Source: Steinernema hermaphroditum
Taxonomy: Eukaryota; Nematoda; Chromadorea; Rhabditida; Steinernematidae
DNA: 64,000 bases
Direction: 5' to 3'
Assembly (NCBI GenBank): GCA_030435675.1
Contig: CM059622.1
Location: 9,176,001-9,240,000, forward strand
In this document: positions 1 to 9,364 of the stretch, in pieces
Position numbering within the stretch: the stretch's first letter is position 1
Layout: each line of letters opens with the position of its first letter
The notes under the pieces: generated by a model
What the model was told of the DNA's origin: nothing
Seen by the model: only the letters and a program-made list of their open reading frames with translations
Database searches by the model: none
Position numbers and translations under genes: made by a program

Positions 1-957
1 CACCAATAAGGCTGAAATTCTGATGGTTTCCAGCGGCAATGCTTGGACTGGACGAAGAAAAAGGCCAGATGAAGCAAGCCGAAGCCGGTGTTGTGCCAAC
101 ATCAACATCTTCCAATGCCCAAAACATAAGCAATGAAGCCAAATAAGGAAATAAGGAGTGAGAGACGACGAAAAGAAAATCCTACATACTTGAATGGTGG
201 TTATATCTGGGTGCAACTTAGTGTAAACTTATGAGATTGCAAAATTAGCCCTTAAAATCCTTAAATCCACCGGTGATTCCCAAGTGCCAAAATATATACT
301 TAAGGTCTGTCTGATAGTTGTATTATCTATCGGACCGTTATCCTAGGGAGAATGTATGAACACTTTGCAACCTCAGCAAAATTGTGAGGTTAGGTATCCA
401 CTGGGTCACTGGGGAATCACCGCATGAGAAACGAATGTTTGTTGGTGAGAAAGGATACTGCATCGAACTGCGGACACAGAGCGCGTTAGGGCAGCTGATT
501 TTTTTGCAGTTCATATACTCACCTAGGCCTATCGTTTGGACCCCAAAAACGTCAGCCAAAGTACTATCCAGCTCGGCCACATACGCGTTCTTGCCATTGT
601 TAGCGAAGTTGGCTATAGTCCTTTGACCATAATTTGCGAAGGGCGTTTACATGACCTGGTATGCGTATCAGCAGGCACCCTTTTGGGGTTGACGTTCTAG
701 TGCAGGCCTACCTGTGTGCCAATTTTCAGCTCGATCCGAGGCGGACACTTCGGAAGGTTCCCTTGTGAGAAACATGGTTCTACGCTAATTTTCGTTTTTT
801 TTTTGCGTGACTTCAGCCGTGTTTTCACTGTTATTTACTGTTATTATGTGTTTCACGGCTACTCTGTTGCAGTGAATCGAAGCGCGTCCCTTACAGAGGT
901 CGAAAAGGACAAATTTAAGACAGCTAGAATGCTCCAGCTCCACTTTGGAGCAGAGAT
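1..957. other. AT-rich intergenic DNA
   Basis: No open frame here has splice sites or a recognisable protein motif. The short open frames are on both strands and mutually antisense, as expected by chance. A poly-T tract sits near 797. Nothing else is supported. Confidence 0.5.
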
Positions 958-1140
958 GGGAATTGAGCCGGAGCCGAGCCGGAGCCGGCTCGGACCACCC
1001 GGTCGAAATTTTCGGTCGAAATTTTCCCTAGTATATATTGTCGGCTTGGCTCGGCTCGAGCAGACCCGAGCCGAGCCGGAGCCGGCTCGGATTGCGAAAT
1101 CCGGCTCGCGGCTCGGCTCGGATTGAGAAATGGGCTCGAG
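958..1140. repeat. GAGCCG/CGGCTC palindromic repeat block
   Basis: Many overlapping GAGCCG and CGGCTC hexamers in both orientations form short nested palindromes around 966-995 and 1045-1120, with a local direct repeat of GGTCGAAATTTTC at about 1001-1027. It is low-complexity, self-complementary DNA. Open frames across it are repeat-driven and not treated as genes. Confidence 0.6.
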
Positions 1141-1157
1141 TTCCCATCACTGCTTTG

Positions 1158-1868
1158 GACTTATGTCCACGTGGAAACGTACAGGGCACATGGATACACC
1201 TTCTTTACCAACGGCCTCCAAAATACGCACATCACCGTTTCGGTGTCGCGGATTACATAGCTGTACAAAAGAGATCATTTAATTGCTTGTGGGCATAACT
1301 TCCCCTTTAACAGTTAAGACCCGACCTGCATTCCTAACCGGGTCCCAGAACGATCTGGAAGATGGGATTTTCAGCTTTTTCCAGTGAGTTGTAGAGCGTT
1401 GCTTCCTATGTTGTAGAGCGCACGAAGTAATCCTATATATGTTTTATCCCGTGAAAAGAAAAGAGTAGCTTTCAAGATATTTCAGCATATTTCAAAAATT
1501 CTATGAAAAACGTACCCATTTCCATCGTAAATTCCATGTTGCATGGAATACCCTAAAATATCTTGAAATATGCACCGTTTTTCGTGGGGTAAAACATAAG
1601 TAGGGTTATTTCGTACACTCTAAAACGTAGTTGTGATGGAGAAAGCTGAAACTCCTATCTTCAACATCGTTCTGGGACCCGGTCCAGAATGCAGGTCAGG
1701 TTCGGGTACAAAGTGTTGAAGGTGAAGTTCTACCCATAACCCCTTAACTGGTCTCATTTGTATGCCTATGTAATCTCCGACGCCGAAAACAGTGCTGTGT
1801 ATGATTTGGAAGTTGCTGGTGAAAAGGGTGTATCAATGTGCCCTGTATCTTTCCACGTGGACATGTAT
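1158..1868. mobile_element. Foldback (long inverted repeat) element, about 0.7 kb
   Basis: The left arm (about 1158-1500) and the right arm (about 1525-1868) are imperfect reverse complements along most of their length. Paired blocks include the CCACGTGGA motif near 1166 and 1855, the GATACACC block near 1193 and 1825, the GATTACATAG block near 1252 and 1770, CTGCATTC...GGGTCCCAGAACGAT near 1328 and 1670, and ATATTTCAAGATATTT near the centre. There is no transposase frame, so it is a non-autonomous foldback or MITE-like element. Part of one arm (AAATACGCACATCACCG...) recurs at 2317-2360, so the family has more than one copy here. Confidence 0.7.
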
Positions 1869-1980
1869 CTAGAATGGAGCTTTTTTGGAAGCGAGAATTT
1901 TGTCCTTTTTGGCTTCTCTAGAGCACGCTCCTCGACTCATTGCAGCACAATAGCCCTAAAGCACATGATGAAACACAAAT

Positions 1981-2418
1981 AGCAGTTAAAACATGGCGTA
2001 ACTCACAAGGGAAGTACACAACATGACCCCCGCCGATTTCGCTGAAATTTGGTGCACTGATAGGTCTTGCCAAGAGTAGTAACCGTGCAAAAAATTATCT
2101 GCCCATACCGGGTAGATTTCGAGAAAAATTTACTTTTAAAATAACTGTGAGGGTTATATAGTTCCGATACAGTTGCTTTGAAAGCGTAGACATGTGGTAC
2201 GTGTGGTCGAGGGGTAACTCTTCAGAGCCCCATATTTTGGTCCCGGGTTCGAATCCCATCGGAAAATTTTTTTCACAGTTTTCCCGATTCGAAAATGTGT
2301 TTTTTCTCTCCGAAAACAAAATACGCACATCACCGTTTCGGTGTCGCGGATTACATAGCATGGTTCTATGTTTACTCTCGACTTTTTTAACTGAGTTACG
2401 CCATGTTTTAACTGCTAA
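1981..2418. mobile_element. Short element with about 26-bp terminal inverted repeats around a tRNA-like unit
   Basis: AGCAGTTAAAACATGGCG at 1982-1999 is repeated in reverse complement at about 2400-2418. The pair encloses the tRNA-like unit at 2196-2273 and a fragment (2317-2360) of the foldback family at 1158-1868. No protein is encoded. The right end abuts the PAT element terminal repeat at 2417, so boundaries are approximate. Confidence 0.45.
2196..2273 (+). repeat. tRNA-like (A box/B box) SINE-type unit
   Basis: GTGGTCGAGGGGTAACTC at about 2203 resembles the D-arm/A box of class II tRNAs. GGTTCGAATCC at about 2247 is an exact B box/T-arm match. The unit runs into seven T residues near 2267, a Pol III-type terminator. 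I could not fold a convincing acceptor stem, so it is more likely a tRNA-derived repeat than a functional tRNA gene. Confidence 0.5.
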
Positions 2419-2500
2419 AAAGTACATTTCGTCTCCGTACGGAATCAACCAAACCACACAACCTCCTGACTTCAATAATAGGTATGCTTTATGAAGTTCA
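2417..2500 (-). repeat. PAT element repeat B2 (partner of 3613-3697)
   Basis: About 84 bp starting AAGTACATTTC and ending GAAGTTCA, repeated almost exactly at 3613-3697 in the same orientation. One visible difference is CGTCTCC here against CATCTCC there. It marks the 3' end of the element relative to its coding strand. Confidence 0.8.
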
Positions 2501-2665
2501 CTCGGAAATAACAATCAACAGTGGGTGAAAACAACAAGAGATCGATGTAACAACAGGAGATCGATCAAATGGCAACCAAGCAACTCGGTAATAGCAATCA
2601 ACAGTGGGGAACAACAAGTGATCGAACAAAAGCAATTAACAGGCTAACGGCCATCAAAGAGAGCT

Positions 2666-3374
2666 TCACAGGTGGTTGAACACGGAGGACGCTGTTGGCA
2701 CCGTTGCGGTTGACACCTCCACGTAAGCATCCAGTGTTTCTTGACGCTTCCATCGGCCAAACCTCATTACTTCGTCTATCCGCGCGCCGTTGGCAATGGC
2801 TGCTGTCGCTGAACCACCTCGAAATCCATGTAATGTCAGGTTCTTCCGTAATCCGAGCGACGAGCTGGCTCGTATGAGTTCTCTTCGAGCGACGTCGTAA
2901 GTCATGAGGTCTTCTGGCCTGTTAAGGCTCGGGAACAAGAACGGCTACTGTGGGCTAACTGCTAGCCATCTACGAAGAAGTTGCACAGAGCAGAACGGAG
3001 AAGAGGACTTCTGGACGGGCACGATCCTAGGGCTTCTTTCTTTGTTCGTTTTGTCCTTGACAATCGTCAGCTCCAATCCTGTACTTGAAAACTTCGCGTG
3101 TTCTTTCTTGAGCCGAAGACCTTCGGATGGACGAAGACACGCTGCGTAGAGGATTGCCAACAAAGCTATAATCCGAAGATCCTTGACCTCGCTCCCTCCA
3201 CTTGTGGAATTTGTGGGCCGCCGCCTGGTAACGAACCATGGTTGACTTTTCTCGGGAGGCTTCGAGTGCCGTCAGCAGACATTTCGTTACTTCGGGTGAC
3301 GCGAAGGGACTAACTGCCTTGCTGATCTCGTCGAACGGACCTATAACGCTGCATATAGTCCAAACGTTAACCAA
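2666..3374 (-). pseudogene. Tyrosine recombinase of the PAT element, broken
   Basis: Three blocks are visible. 3374-3160 encodes an N-terminal helical, SAM-like region with SPEVTKCLLTALEASREKS and a KFHKWRERGQG motif. 3163-2945 holds the first catalytic arginine box (AACLRPSEGL). 2938-2666 holds the HGFRGGSATA box (His-x-x-Arg), the GRWKRQETLDAY box with the trailing aromatic and the nucleophile tyrosine. The first two blocks are in different frames. The second and third share a frame but are separated by a TAG at 2945-2947. In DIRS/PAT elements this enzyme integrates a circular cDNA in place of an integrase. An unrecognised intron could explain the first break; the TAG is harder to explain away. 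Confidence 0.8.
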
Positions 3375-3390
3375 GGACGGGATGGGAGGG

Positions 3391-3579
3391 AGCTAACCGT
3401 AAAAGAGTGATTTCCCAAAATCACGAGTGAACTTAAAGAGCAAGATAAAGAAACTCGCCGTCGGTTTTCGCTGCTACGCATCGCGAAAACCGAACCTACC
3501 GCTTTTCCTACTTGCTGATACTCAGCAAGTTTCCGCTACAAAACCCAGGTTGATTCTGACTACTACGACGAAATAGTCA
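3391..3579 (-). repeat. PAT element repeat A2 (partner of 6198-6386)
   Basis: A 189-bp block that begins AGCTAACCGTAAAAGAGTGA and ends GACGAAATAGTCA. It is repeated in direct orientation at 6198-6386 with a single visible substitution (AGTTTCCGC against AGTTCCCGC). It contains two hairpins: GGTTTTCGC...GCGAAAACC and TTGCTGA...TCAGCAA. Confidence 0.85.
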
Positions 3580-3612
3580 TTTTCTCTCCGAAGTGCTACG
3601 CAAAAAAAAAAA

Positions 3613-3697
3613 AAAAAAGTACATTTCATCTCCGTACGGAATCAACCAAACCACACAACCTCCTGACTTCAATAATAGGTATGCTTTATGAAGTTCA
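3613..3697 (-). repeat. PAT element repeat B1
   Basis: Second copy of repeat B (see 2417-2500), placed 33 bp beyond repeat A2 and separated from it by an A-rich tract of about 18 A residues at 3602-3618. The adjacency of A2 and B1 inside the element is the internal junction expected for split direct repeats. Confidence 0.8.
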
Positions 3698-3711
3698 GGA
3701 GGCAAGAAACA

Positions 3712-5375
3712 CTAAAGTGAGCAATCGATTAGGAGAAAATAAAAATCGAAAGAGGAGAGGGGTTCATTGAACACGGAATGCTCGTAGGTCGATGGCGTGA
3801 ACAGCGCTGAACCTCGTTCTACACGAATGAAATCTTTCACGAACCATAACCATGATTTTCCGGACCACAAAGTCGGGAAGAACATGTGTGATGGCCACCA
3901 TGGAATTCCCAGAATGGCTTTTCCTTTACACCCCAGAAGCTGCAGAACTACCCGAGGAATGAGGTTGGGAGGTGGCACCGCCCAAACGAATTCTCCTTCC
4001 CAGGAAGACGCGAATGCATCCACTCCTTCCGAGTTTACATCTGGAAAACGCAAAAGAAATCGCGGACAAAGAGCGTTCCTACTGTTGGCGAAAACGTCAA
4101 TAGTTTTGAATTTGCGCTACTTTTTTCGATGACGCTGACAGCACCCTTGTTGTCAATCTGAACGATGACTTGGGCGTTTCTGAGCTCACTTTCGAACACC
4201 TGAAGACCGAATAGAACTGCTGCCACTTCTCTAAAAGTGCTGGATTCAGATCGGTCTTCTGGTTTGAAATTAATCCCCGAACGAGAAGTTGAGCCATCCT
4301 CGTTCCAAATAAGTACTCCAGCCCCTGTTGCTGACGCATCTGTAGCTATCCTACGAGAGTTGAAAACGCGCTTGAGAGGGCGCCAATTCCTAGCTCTAAG
4401 ATTAGATAGCCACCACGTCAAATCGACTCGCTCACCAGGGGACAGCATTTGGCTCGCTCGCTTCGGCAACTCTTCCATATCAAGCAAAACACTGTGCACA
4501 CTGCGAGCTTTCAGCTGTGCAGCTGGGCCAAAAACGTAGCCAACTGATGCAAAGGAGCCGGCGAGCTGCATTCGGTCTAGTTTGGATGCTGCGAATGTGT
4601 TTAGCACTGAATTCACCTTAACAACAAGGCGATCTATACGCTTTTCCGAGATGCGAACACCACCTCTACCCAGATCGATATCATATCCTAACCAGGTTAG
4701 GCGCTGGACCGGGTTCCATATGCACTTTTCGTCCGCGGTGACGACTCCAGCCTCTGCGAGATCCCTTCTGATCCTGGTTACATACTTTTGACACTGGTCA
4801 TATGTGTCTGCGAAGACGAGGCCATCATCCAAGTACAATGCACATGATATGCCATCAGCGCGCCAATGTTCTAGCAAGGGGCGGAATAATTTTGTGAAAA
4901 TCATGGGAGCCGTAGAAAGACTGAAGGGTAGGACATTAAAAACATAGTAGCAACCACCCCATCGAACTCCTAAAAATTCCCTGTCAGCTCTAGCAACTTC
5001 AACGTGATGGTATCCACTCCGCATATCATATGAAGCTAGGTACCCCCCTAGCGGGAGTAACGCTGATATTGTCTCCAAACGTTCAAAAACAATCGTCTTC
5101 TCCTCAAGAAACTGATTTAGCCAAGATAAATCAACAATCAATCGCATCATAGTGGCCGTATCCTTTACAGAAGAAACAAAAGGGCGGTCCTGAAGGCCTT
5201 TGATGCCTTGGCGCAGCGCCCGGATATCCTTGACTATGGCTGAGCTGCTGCTGGATCGCATAAACCTGCTGCGAGAGTTGTTGTACGAGGCCGGACTCAC
5301 GATTGTACGCGACACCAGTGGAGGACGCACTCGGGCGAAAGGGCCGTTTGCGACCCGCATATGAAGCCACGGCAC
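3712..5375 (-). pseudogene. Reverse transcriptase / RNase H of the PAT element
   Basis: 4035-5375 is one long open frame. The RT core shows RLIVDLSWLN, LASYDMRSGYHHVEV, VLPFSLSTAP and the catalytic YLDDG box, followed by thumb motifs (TWLGYDID) and the start of an RNase H domain (ATDASATGAGVLIW, IDNKGAVSVIEKS). The frame then ends in unrelated residues. The downstream block 4053-3712, in another frame, carries the DAFASSW...WAVPPPNLIPRV motif seen at the C-terminal end of DIRS-type RNase H regions. About 80-100 expected residues between the two blocks are missing, so an internal deletion or frame break has inactivated the RNase H part. Confidence 0.85.
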
Positions 5376-5763
5376 GAGGGCGAGTGGCTTCCAGCTCGTT
5401 AAACTTCTTCAAAGCCTCGGAGACACATTGTGCGAACGGCAAGTCCGGTTCGGCTTCACGATAATTGTCGAAAAAAGTAAAGAATTCCGGCTTGGCGTCA
5501 GCCTTGCGCAACAGAACGTTTCGCGCCTTCATATCTTCAATCACGCCGGTGAGAACGGGATCTTCTGAGTTTACACGATTCAAGCGGTTGATCCAATCCG
5601 CAAGGAGCTCATGTTGAACGTTGAGCCGAGCGCTCTTGAGCCGTTTCTCTGGCATCGGTGTGCCACGGGCCTCAATCTTACTTTCTAATCTCGCCACGGC
5701 GGAGAGAAGCATGTCCACAGCGTTCTCGTGCTCAACGCGAGGCGTCTCCGGGCTGTTGCCCAT
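5131..5763 (-). CDS. Gag-like protein of the PAT element, CCHC-type knuckle
   Basis: Open frame of 210 residues starting with ATG at 5763-5761. It has an acidic, alpha-helical N-terminal half (DMLLSAVARLESKIEARG), a conserved-looking LKKFNELEATRP segment, a Gln-rich stretch and a terminal zinc-knuckle-like CFFCKGYGHYDAIDC. It overlaps the RT frame (start 5375) in another frame by about 240 nt, an arrangement that would need frameshifting, reinitiation or splicing to make the polymerase. This is the only open frame of the element that looks intact. Confidence 0.7.
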   Translation of the reverse strand: MGNSPETPRVEHENAVDMLLSAVARLESKIEARGTPMPEKRLKSARLNVQHELLADWINRLNRVNSEDPVLTGVIEDMKARNVLLRKADAKPEFFTFFDNYREAEPDLPFAQCVSEALKKFNELEATRPRAVASYAGRKRPFRPSASSTGVAYNRESGLVQQLSQQVYAIQQQLSHSQGYPGAAPRHQRPSGPPFCFFCKGYGHYDAIDC

Positions 5764-6197
5764 TCTGAAGAGACTAACAGTACTTTCAGAAGAGAATAAC
5801 CCGACTTACTTGGAGAATACCGTAGACCAAATTTGTACATAGCCAAGAGTCACCGATAAGCTCCGATGCCAAATCGAGATCACCTGACTGAAATGCAAAA
5901 GAGGTTACTGCAAATTTAGGATTAAAAAAAAATTTTTTTTTGAATTACAGCACGAAAACACGCCCTAATAACCCGCTTACACTTTCCTCGATCTGTGATG
6001 GACGGCAAGTTCAGGAGGTGGTTCGACTGAACAACGAACAGGAATATGATCGACTGTTCTAGCAGGAATAAGGATCGACTGCTTTATACTTAAGATCGGG
6101 AATGCGGTCGACCGATCTAGCACGAATAATTCGACTGCTATGCCACCAACAACCGCTAAGTAACACTCCAGAACCAATCTTCGAAATACTAATCCAA
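5764..6197 (-). other. 5' untranslated part of the PAT element
   Basis: Lies between repeat A1 and the gag start. It contains an A-run then T-run near 5925-5941 and several GATCGACTG-like short repeats at 6046-6115. No coding frame is supported. Confidence 0.5.
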
Positions 6198-6386
6198 AGC
6201 TAACCGTAAAAGAGTGATTTCCCAAAATCACGAGTGAACTTAAAGAGCAAGATAAAGAAACTCGCCGTCGGTTTTCGCTGCTACGCATCGCGAAAACCGA
6301 ACCTACCGCTTTTCCTACTTGCTGATACTCAGCAAGTTCCCGCTACAAAACCCAGGTTGATTCTGACTACTACGACGAAATAGTCA
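6198..6386 (-). repeat. PAT element repeat A1
   Basis: Copy of the 189-bp repeat A (see 3391-3579). It forms the 5' terminus of the element on its coding strand. The DNA immediately to the right belongs to the foldback element at 6405-6975. Confidence 0.85.
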
Positions 6387-6404
6387 ATTGTTAAAGTGCA
6401 AACA

Positions 6405-6975
6405 TGACAGATGACAGAGACCAGATCGCAACACTGAAATCCACTGCGCTACAGAAAGCGAAATCCATATCGGAAAACATCAGGACAAGGTGTACTAAGT
6501 ACTTTCTCAAAATATTAGCGGCCGTCGATTATACTGGAACTAAAACTGACCTCAAAATGATCAGCTTTAGGTGAAAACGTATAATAGCGTGGCAAAGTCG
6601 AAGTAGCAGCCGTCTCTCAATAGTTCATTGGTAACAGTCTTGCTTGACAGGCGGTAGACGCGGGTTCGAATCCCAACGGGGGTAATAATTTTTCATCCAT
6701 TTTATTATTTGTATCTAACTGCCTTTTACTGTATTGTGTCACAAAAGAATGAGAAAATCACGAATCAATTTTTTTCGCATCCATATTTCATATCTTTATG
6801 CCTACTATAAGAATCATCTTGAGGTCAGTTTTAGCCATCATGTAATCGACGCCCGCCAATATTTTGAGGAAGTGATCAGGACACCCAGAACATCAAGATA
6901 CACCATGCCTTGATGTTTGGCCGCTTTCTGTAGCGCTGTGGATTTCAGTGTTGTGATTTGGTCATCTGTAACCTT
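6405..6975. mobile_element. Second foldback element enclosing a tRNA-like unit
   Basis: 6405-6565 and 6815-6975 are imperfect reverse complements. Paired landmarks include CACTGAAATCCAC...GCGCTACAGAAAGCG at 6432-6462 with its partner at 6918-6950, CTCAAAATATTAGCGG near 6506 with its partner near 6860, and AAAACTGACCTCAA near 6541 with its partner near 6828. The loop of about 250 bp carries the tRNA-like unit at 6611-6694. No protein is encoded. Confidence 0.7.
6611..6694 (+). repeat. tRNA-like (A box/B box) SINE-type unit
   Basis: TAGTTCATTGGTAAC at 6621 is an A-box/D-arm-like sequence, and GGGTTCGAATCCC at 6662 is a perfect T-arm with B box. A TTTTT run follows at about 6689. A possible anticodon arm (TCTTGCTTGACAGGCGG) lies between them. 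A matching seven-base acceptor stem is not obvious. It lies in the loop of the foldback element. Confidence 0.5.
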
Positions 6976-7065
6976 TCCATTTCAACAATGACACATTTTC
7001 GGATCGGAAAAGTGTGAAAACGTAAAATTTACACCCAGAGAAATAAGGAAAGGAAAAATAAAAAA

Positions 7066-7143
7066 ATGCTTCCGCTGGGATTCGAACTCGGGTAGGTATA
7101 AAACGTCAACATGTCAACAAGATGCAGTTATGCCTATGAGGAC
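7066..7143 (-). repeat. tRNA-like (A box/B box) SINE-type unit
   Basis: On the minus strand, CCTCATAGGCATAACTG (7142-7126) resembles an A box and GAGTTCGAATCCC (7089-7077) is a B box. A run of six or more T follows at about 7069-7064. It has the same architecture as the units at 2196 and 6611 but a different body sequence. Confidence 0.45.
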
Positions 7144-7258
7144 AAAAGACAAGCAGTTTAAGTAGAACCCAAGTAATAGCTGGCTATTCTACAGATAAAA
7201 TTGCGATCTGGATTTTAAGGAAGCTTGTTGACATTCAGAACGGACCAAGAACGTCGAA

Positions 7259-7336
7259 GAAAAAAATTCCGGCCACACGGGGGGACCGAACTCTGATACA
7301 CAGTCTACAAGAACAACGTACTACCACTTCGCCTCG
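7259..7336 (-). repeat. tRNA-like (A box/B box) SINE-type unit, degenerate
   Basis: On the minus strand, GCGAAGTGGTAGTACG (7332-7317) is very close to a tRNA A box and AGAGTTCGGTCCCCC is a degenerate B box. A seven-T run follows at 7266-7259. With the other three units this makes four Pol III-like promoters within 5.2 kb. Confidence 0.4.
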
Positions 7337-8051
7337 AAAACCTGCAGGCCTGCAGAGAAACGGATTTCACCATCGTGTTCGCCGTCAAAAACTGGGTAGG
7401 GGTTGTGGAACTCTCAGAAAGATTTGAGAAAATTTTTTCACGCTGACTGTCCCTTTAAATAAGCCTCTTGGATGCTTCTTCCAAAAAATGAATACAGAGC
7501 TGACCTGCGGCTCGCCTAAATCCTAACTGTAGTATTCATAAATTCTTACTAGTATGACAGATAGGAGAGTTGCGTGGAATAGTTCGAGAATAAGTTGAAG
7601 CGGGCAAGTTCCCGTGTGCTATTTAAAACCTTCGGTTCGTAGAAGCTTCCCTCACGGATACCCTCCAAGGTGCTAGATTCGAGCTTCGACACAGTAGCAT
7701 TTCGTAGTGCATCCTTATCACAGATTCCTTCGTCTCTCTCTGGTTGCGACCGCGTTCACTCGAGTGCAAACTACAGAGATCGCCTCTTTCTTCTCTGCAC
7801 TCCCATGGCGTCCAGTTTCGAAGCTTCTTCTCCACGCCCATCGGTTCCGAGGCATTCTAGGTGCTCCCTCGGACGTCTCGACGAGCAGCACTAAACACCT
7901 GACGCGAGCCCTCCGCTTCGGTCGCCCTTTACACTCCGAATCGAGAATCGACTGATTAATGAGTCGATGAGAGCGAAAGCGGCGCATTCCTGTTCCCGCC
8001 CGGTTCAATTAACCCAAGGCTAAGGGTGCGCGACCGTCACCACTCGTTCCG
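7337..8051 (+). other. Upstream region of the secreted-protein gene
   Basis: Contains a CCTGCAGGCCTGCAGAG short repeat near 7342. From about 7620 the composition becomes richer in GC and CGA/TCG trinucleotides, as in other gene-proximal DNA of this window. No coding exon is supported. Confidence 0.4.
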
Positions 8052-9203
8052 ATGAAGCTTCTCGTCCCTCTCGCGCTCCTCGCCGTCGGTGTCGCCGCCG
8101 TCATCGACTCCGACGTCGTCGTCGACTCCAAGGCGATCTTCCGGGTGCGGCATCCCTCCAAGTGAGTCTCCTCCGCGCGCACCCCTAACCTTCTCCAGAC
8201 GAATCGAGCAGCTCCGCGTCCTCAGCGAGTTCCTCTCGGCGGCCCCCAAGAAGCCCGACGTCGACCACGTCGTTGTCGACGGCGACAGCAGAAGCGCCCC
8301 CGACGTGCGCGTTGAGCGCTTTCCTGACGAGGTGCCCCTCGAGATGCAGCCCTACAGAACCACCGTAACCAACGAGAACGCCAAAAGGAGGTCTGTGCTT
8401 TTTCCAGGACCGATAAGTCCGAATTCCAACCTCCGCTCCCTTCTAGGCGGTTCAAACGAACCGAATTACCATAACCCACGGAAGAAGACACAACGGCTTT
8501 AAACTTTCGGTGCGCCGCCGGGTTCGGCGAACTTGTGCACAAACCACTTGTGCTTTGATCTTCGGGCACACCCCTATTCTCTCGAAAGACACTCTCGTTG
8601 CAGGAAACGCGCCTTCTTCGAGCCCTCCAACGAAGCGCTCCCGTCGAACTCTGTTGCCTCTTCCCCCCGTGCCCAGGTATCGTACTTTTCCCCTCCTCCA
8701 CACCGGTCCTTCAGGTATTCTTCGAGGATACGGCTTCTCCGGCCTCCTCCTCTCCCGCGTCGGAGAGCGCTTTCATCCCTCTGACAGCCAGCAGGGCGTC
8801 TCCGGTGGAGTCCCACCTCCGCCAAATGCCTCTGAATCCGACGCGCACGGACAACATCGTCCCCTACGACGCTCACATTGACCCTGACTTCCCCCGCGAG
8901 GCACCCTACGCCCGTGGCATCTACAACATTCCCGAGGGCCACAACCTCGACAAGGACATAGACGTCGAATTCCGAACCGGATTCCGCCACGGCCCTTTCA
9001 GGCCTACGCAGATGACTCCTGGACAGTTCTACATCCCGAGAACCGCTTATTCTCCCGTAGCAAAACCGAGCTACAGTAACAAACAATACGGCTATTCACC
9101 ATACGCATACTCGTATCCAGTGAGTTCACACCTAACCCCCGTGTAAAAAAAACCCCGTTTCCAGTACTATGCGGGCTGGAGCACCTCAAGAATCTCACAC
9201 TGA
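8052..9203 (+). CDS. Secreted Pro/Tyr-rich protein, unknown function (5 exons)
   Basis: Exons as read: 8052-8161, 8199-8390, 8604-8676, 8715-9119, 9165-9203, giving 272 residues with all phases consistent. It begins with a signal peptide (MKLLVPLALLAVGVAA) followed by an acidic segment. A basic KRRKR cluster is created at the exon 2/3 junction and could be a furin-type processing site. The C-terminal half is rich in Pro, Tyr and Arg (FRTGFRHGPFRPTQMTPGQF, YGYSPYAYSYPYY). There are almost no cysteines and no transmembrane segment after the signal. An extracellular or cuticle-associated role is inference from composition only. The 213-nt second intron is the least certain border. An AATAAA signal follows at 9224-9229. 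Confidence 0.7.
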
Positions 9204-9223
9204 CGATCTGTTACGTAGCCAAC

Positions 9224-9229
9224 AATAAA
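9224..9229 (+). promoter_or_regulatory. Polyadenylation signal of the secreted-protein gene
   Basis: AATAAA 21 bp after the stop codon. The convergent eIF3e stop codon is 136 bp further on, so the two 3' ends lie tail to tail. Confidence 0.6.
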
Positions 9230-9364
9230 TTTTATCTCGCCCAGTTCACTTGACATTGCGATCCGTTCGGTTTTGTACCACAACATCAACCAAGACTGCT
9301 CAAAAAGCAATAACAATGAAAATAACAGTTCATCCCATTAGTCCACATCAGCTTTACATAACAC

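Larger units (their letters stand above)
2417..6386 (-). mobile_element. Defective PAT-like (DIRS superfamily) tyrosine-recombinase retrotransposon
   Basis: Read on the minus strand the order is: repeat A1 (6386-6198), gag with a zinc knuckle, reverse transcriptase with RNase H remnant, repeat B1 (3697-3613), repeat A2 (3579-3391), tyrosine recombinase, repeat B2 (2500-2417). Two different repeats, each present twice in direct orientation and interleaved as A-B-A-B, are the split direct repeats of PAT-type elements. A1 and A2 are about 189 bp with, as far as I can see, one mismatch, so the copy is young. The RT/RNase H frame is shifted or deleted near 4050, and the recombinase has a frame change near 3160 and a TAG at 2945-2947, so the copy cannot be autonomous as read. 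Confidence 0.85.

Noticed and set aside
2196..2273. Functional tRNA gene
   Set aside because: A and B boxes and a terminator are present, but no convincing acceptor or anticodon stem can be drawn, so it is listed as tRNA-like.
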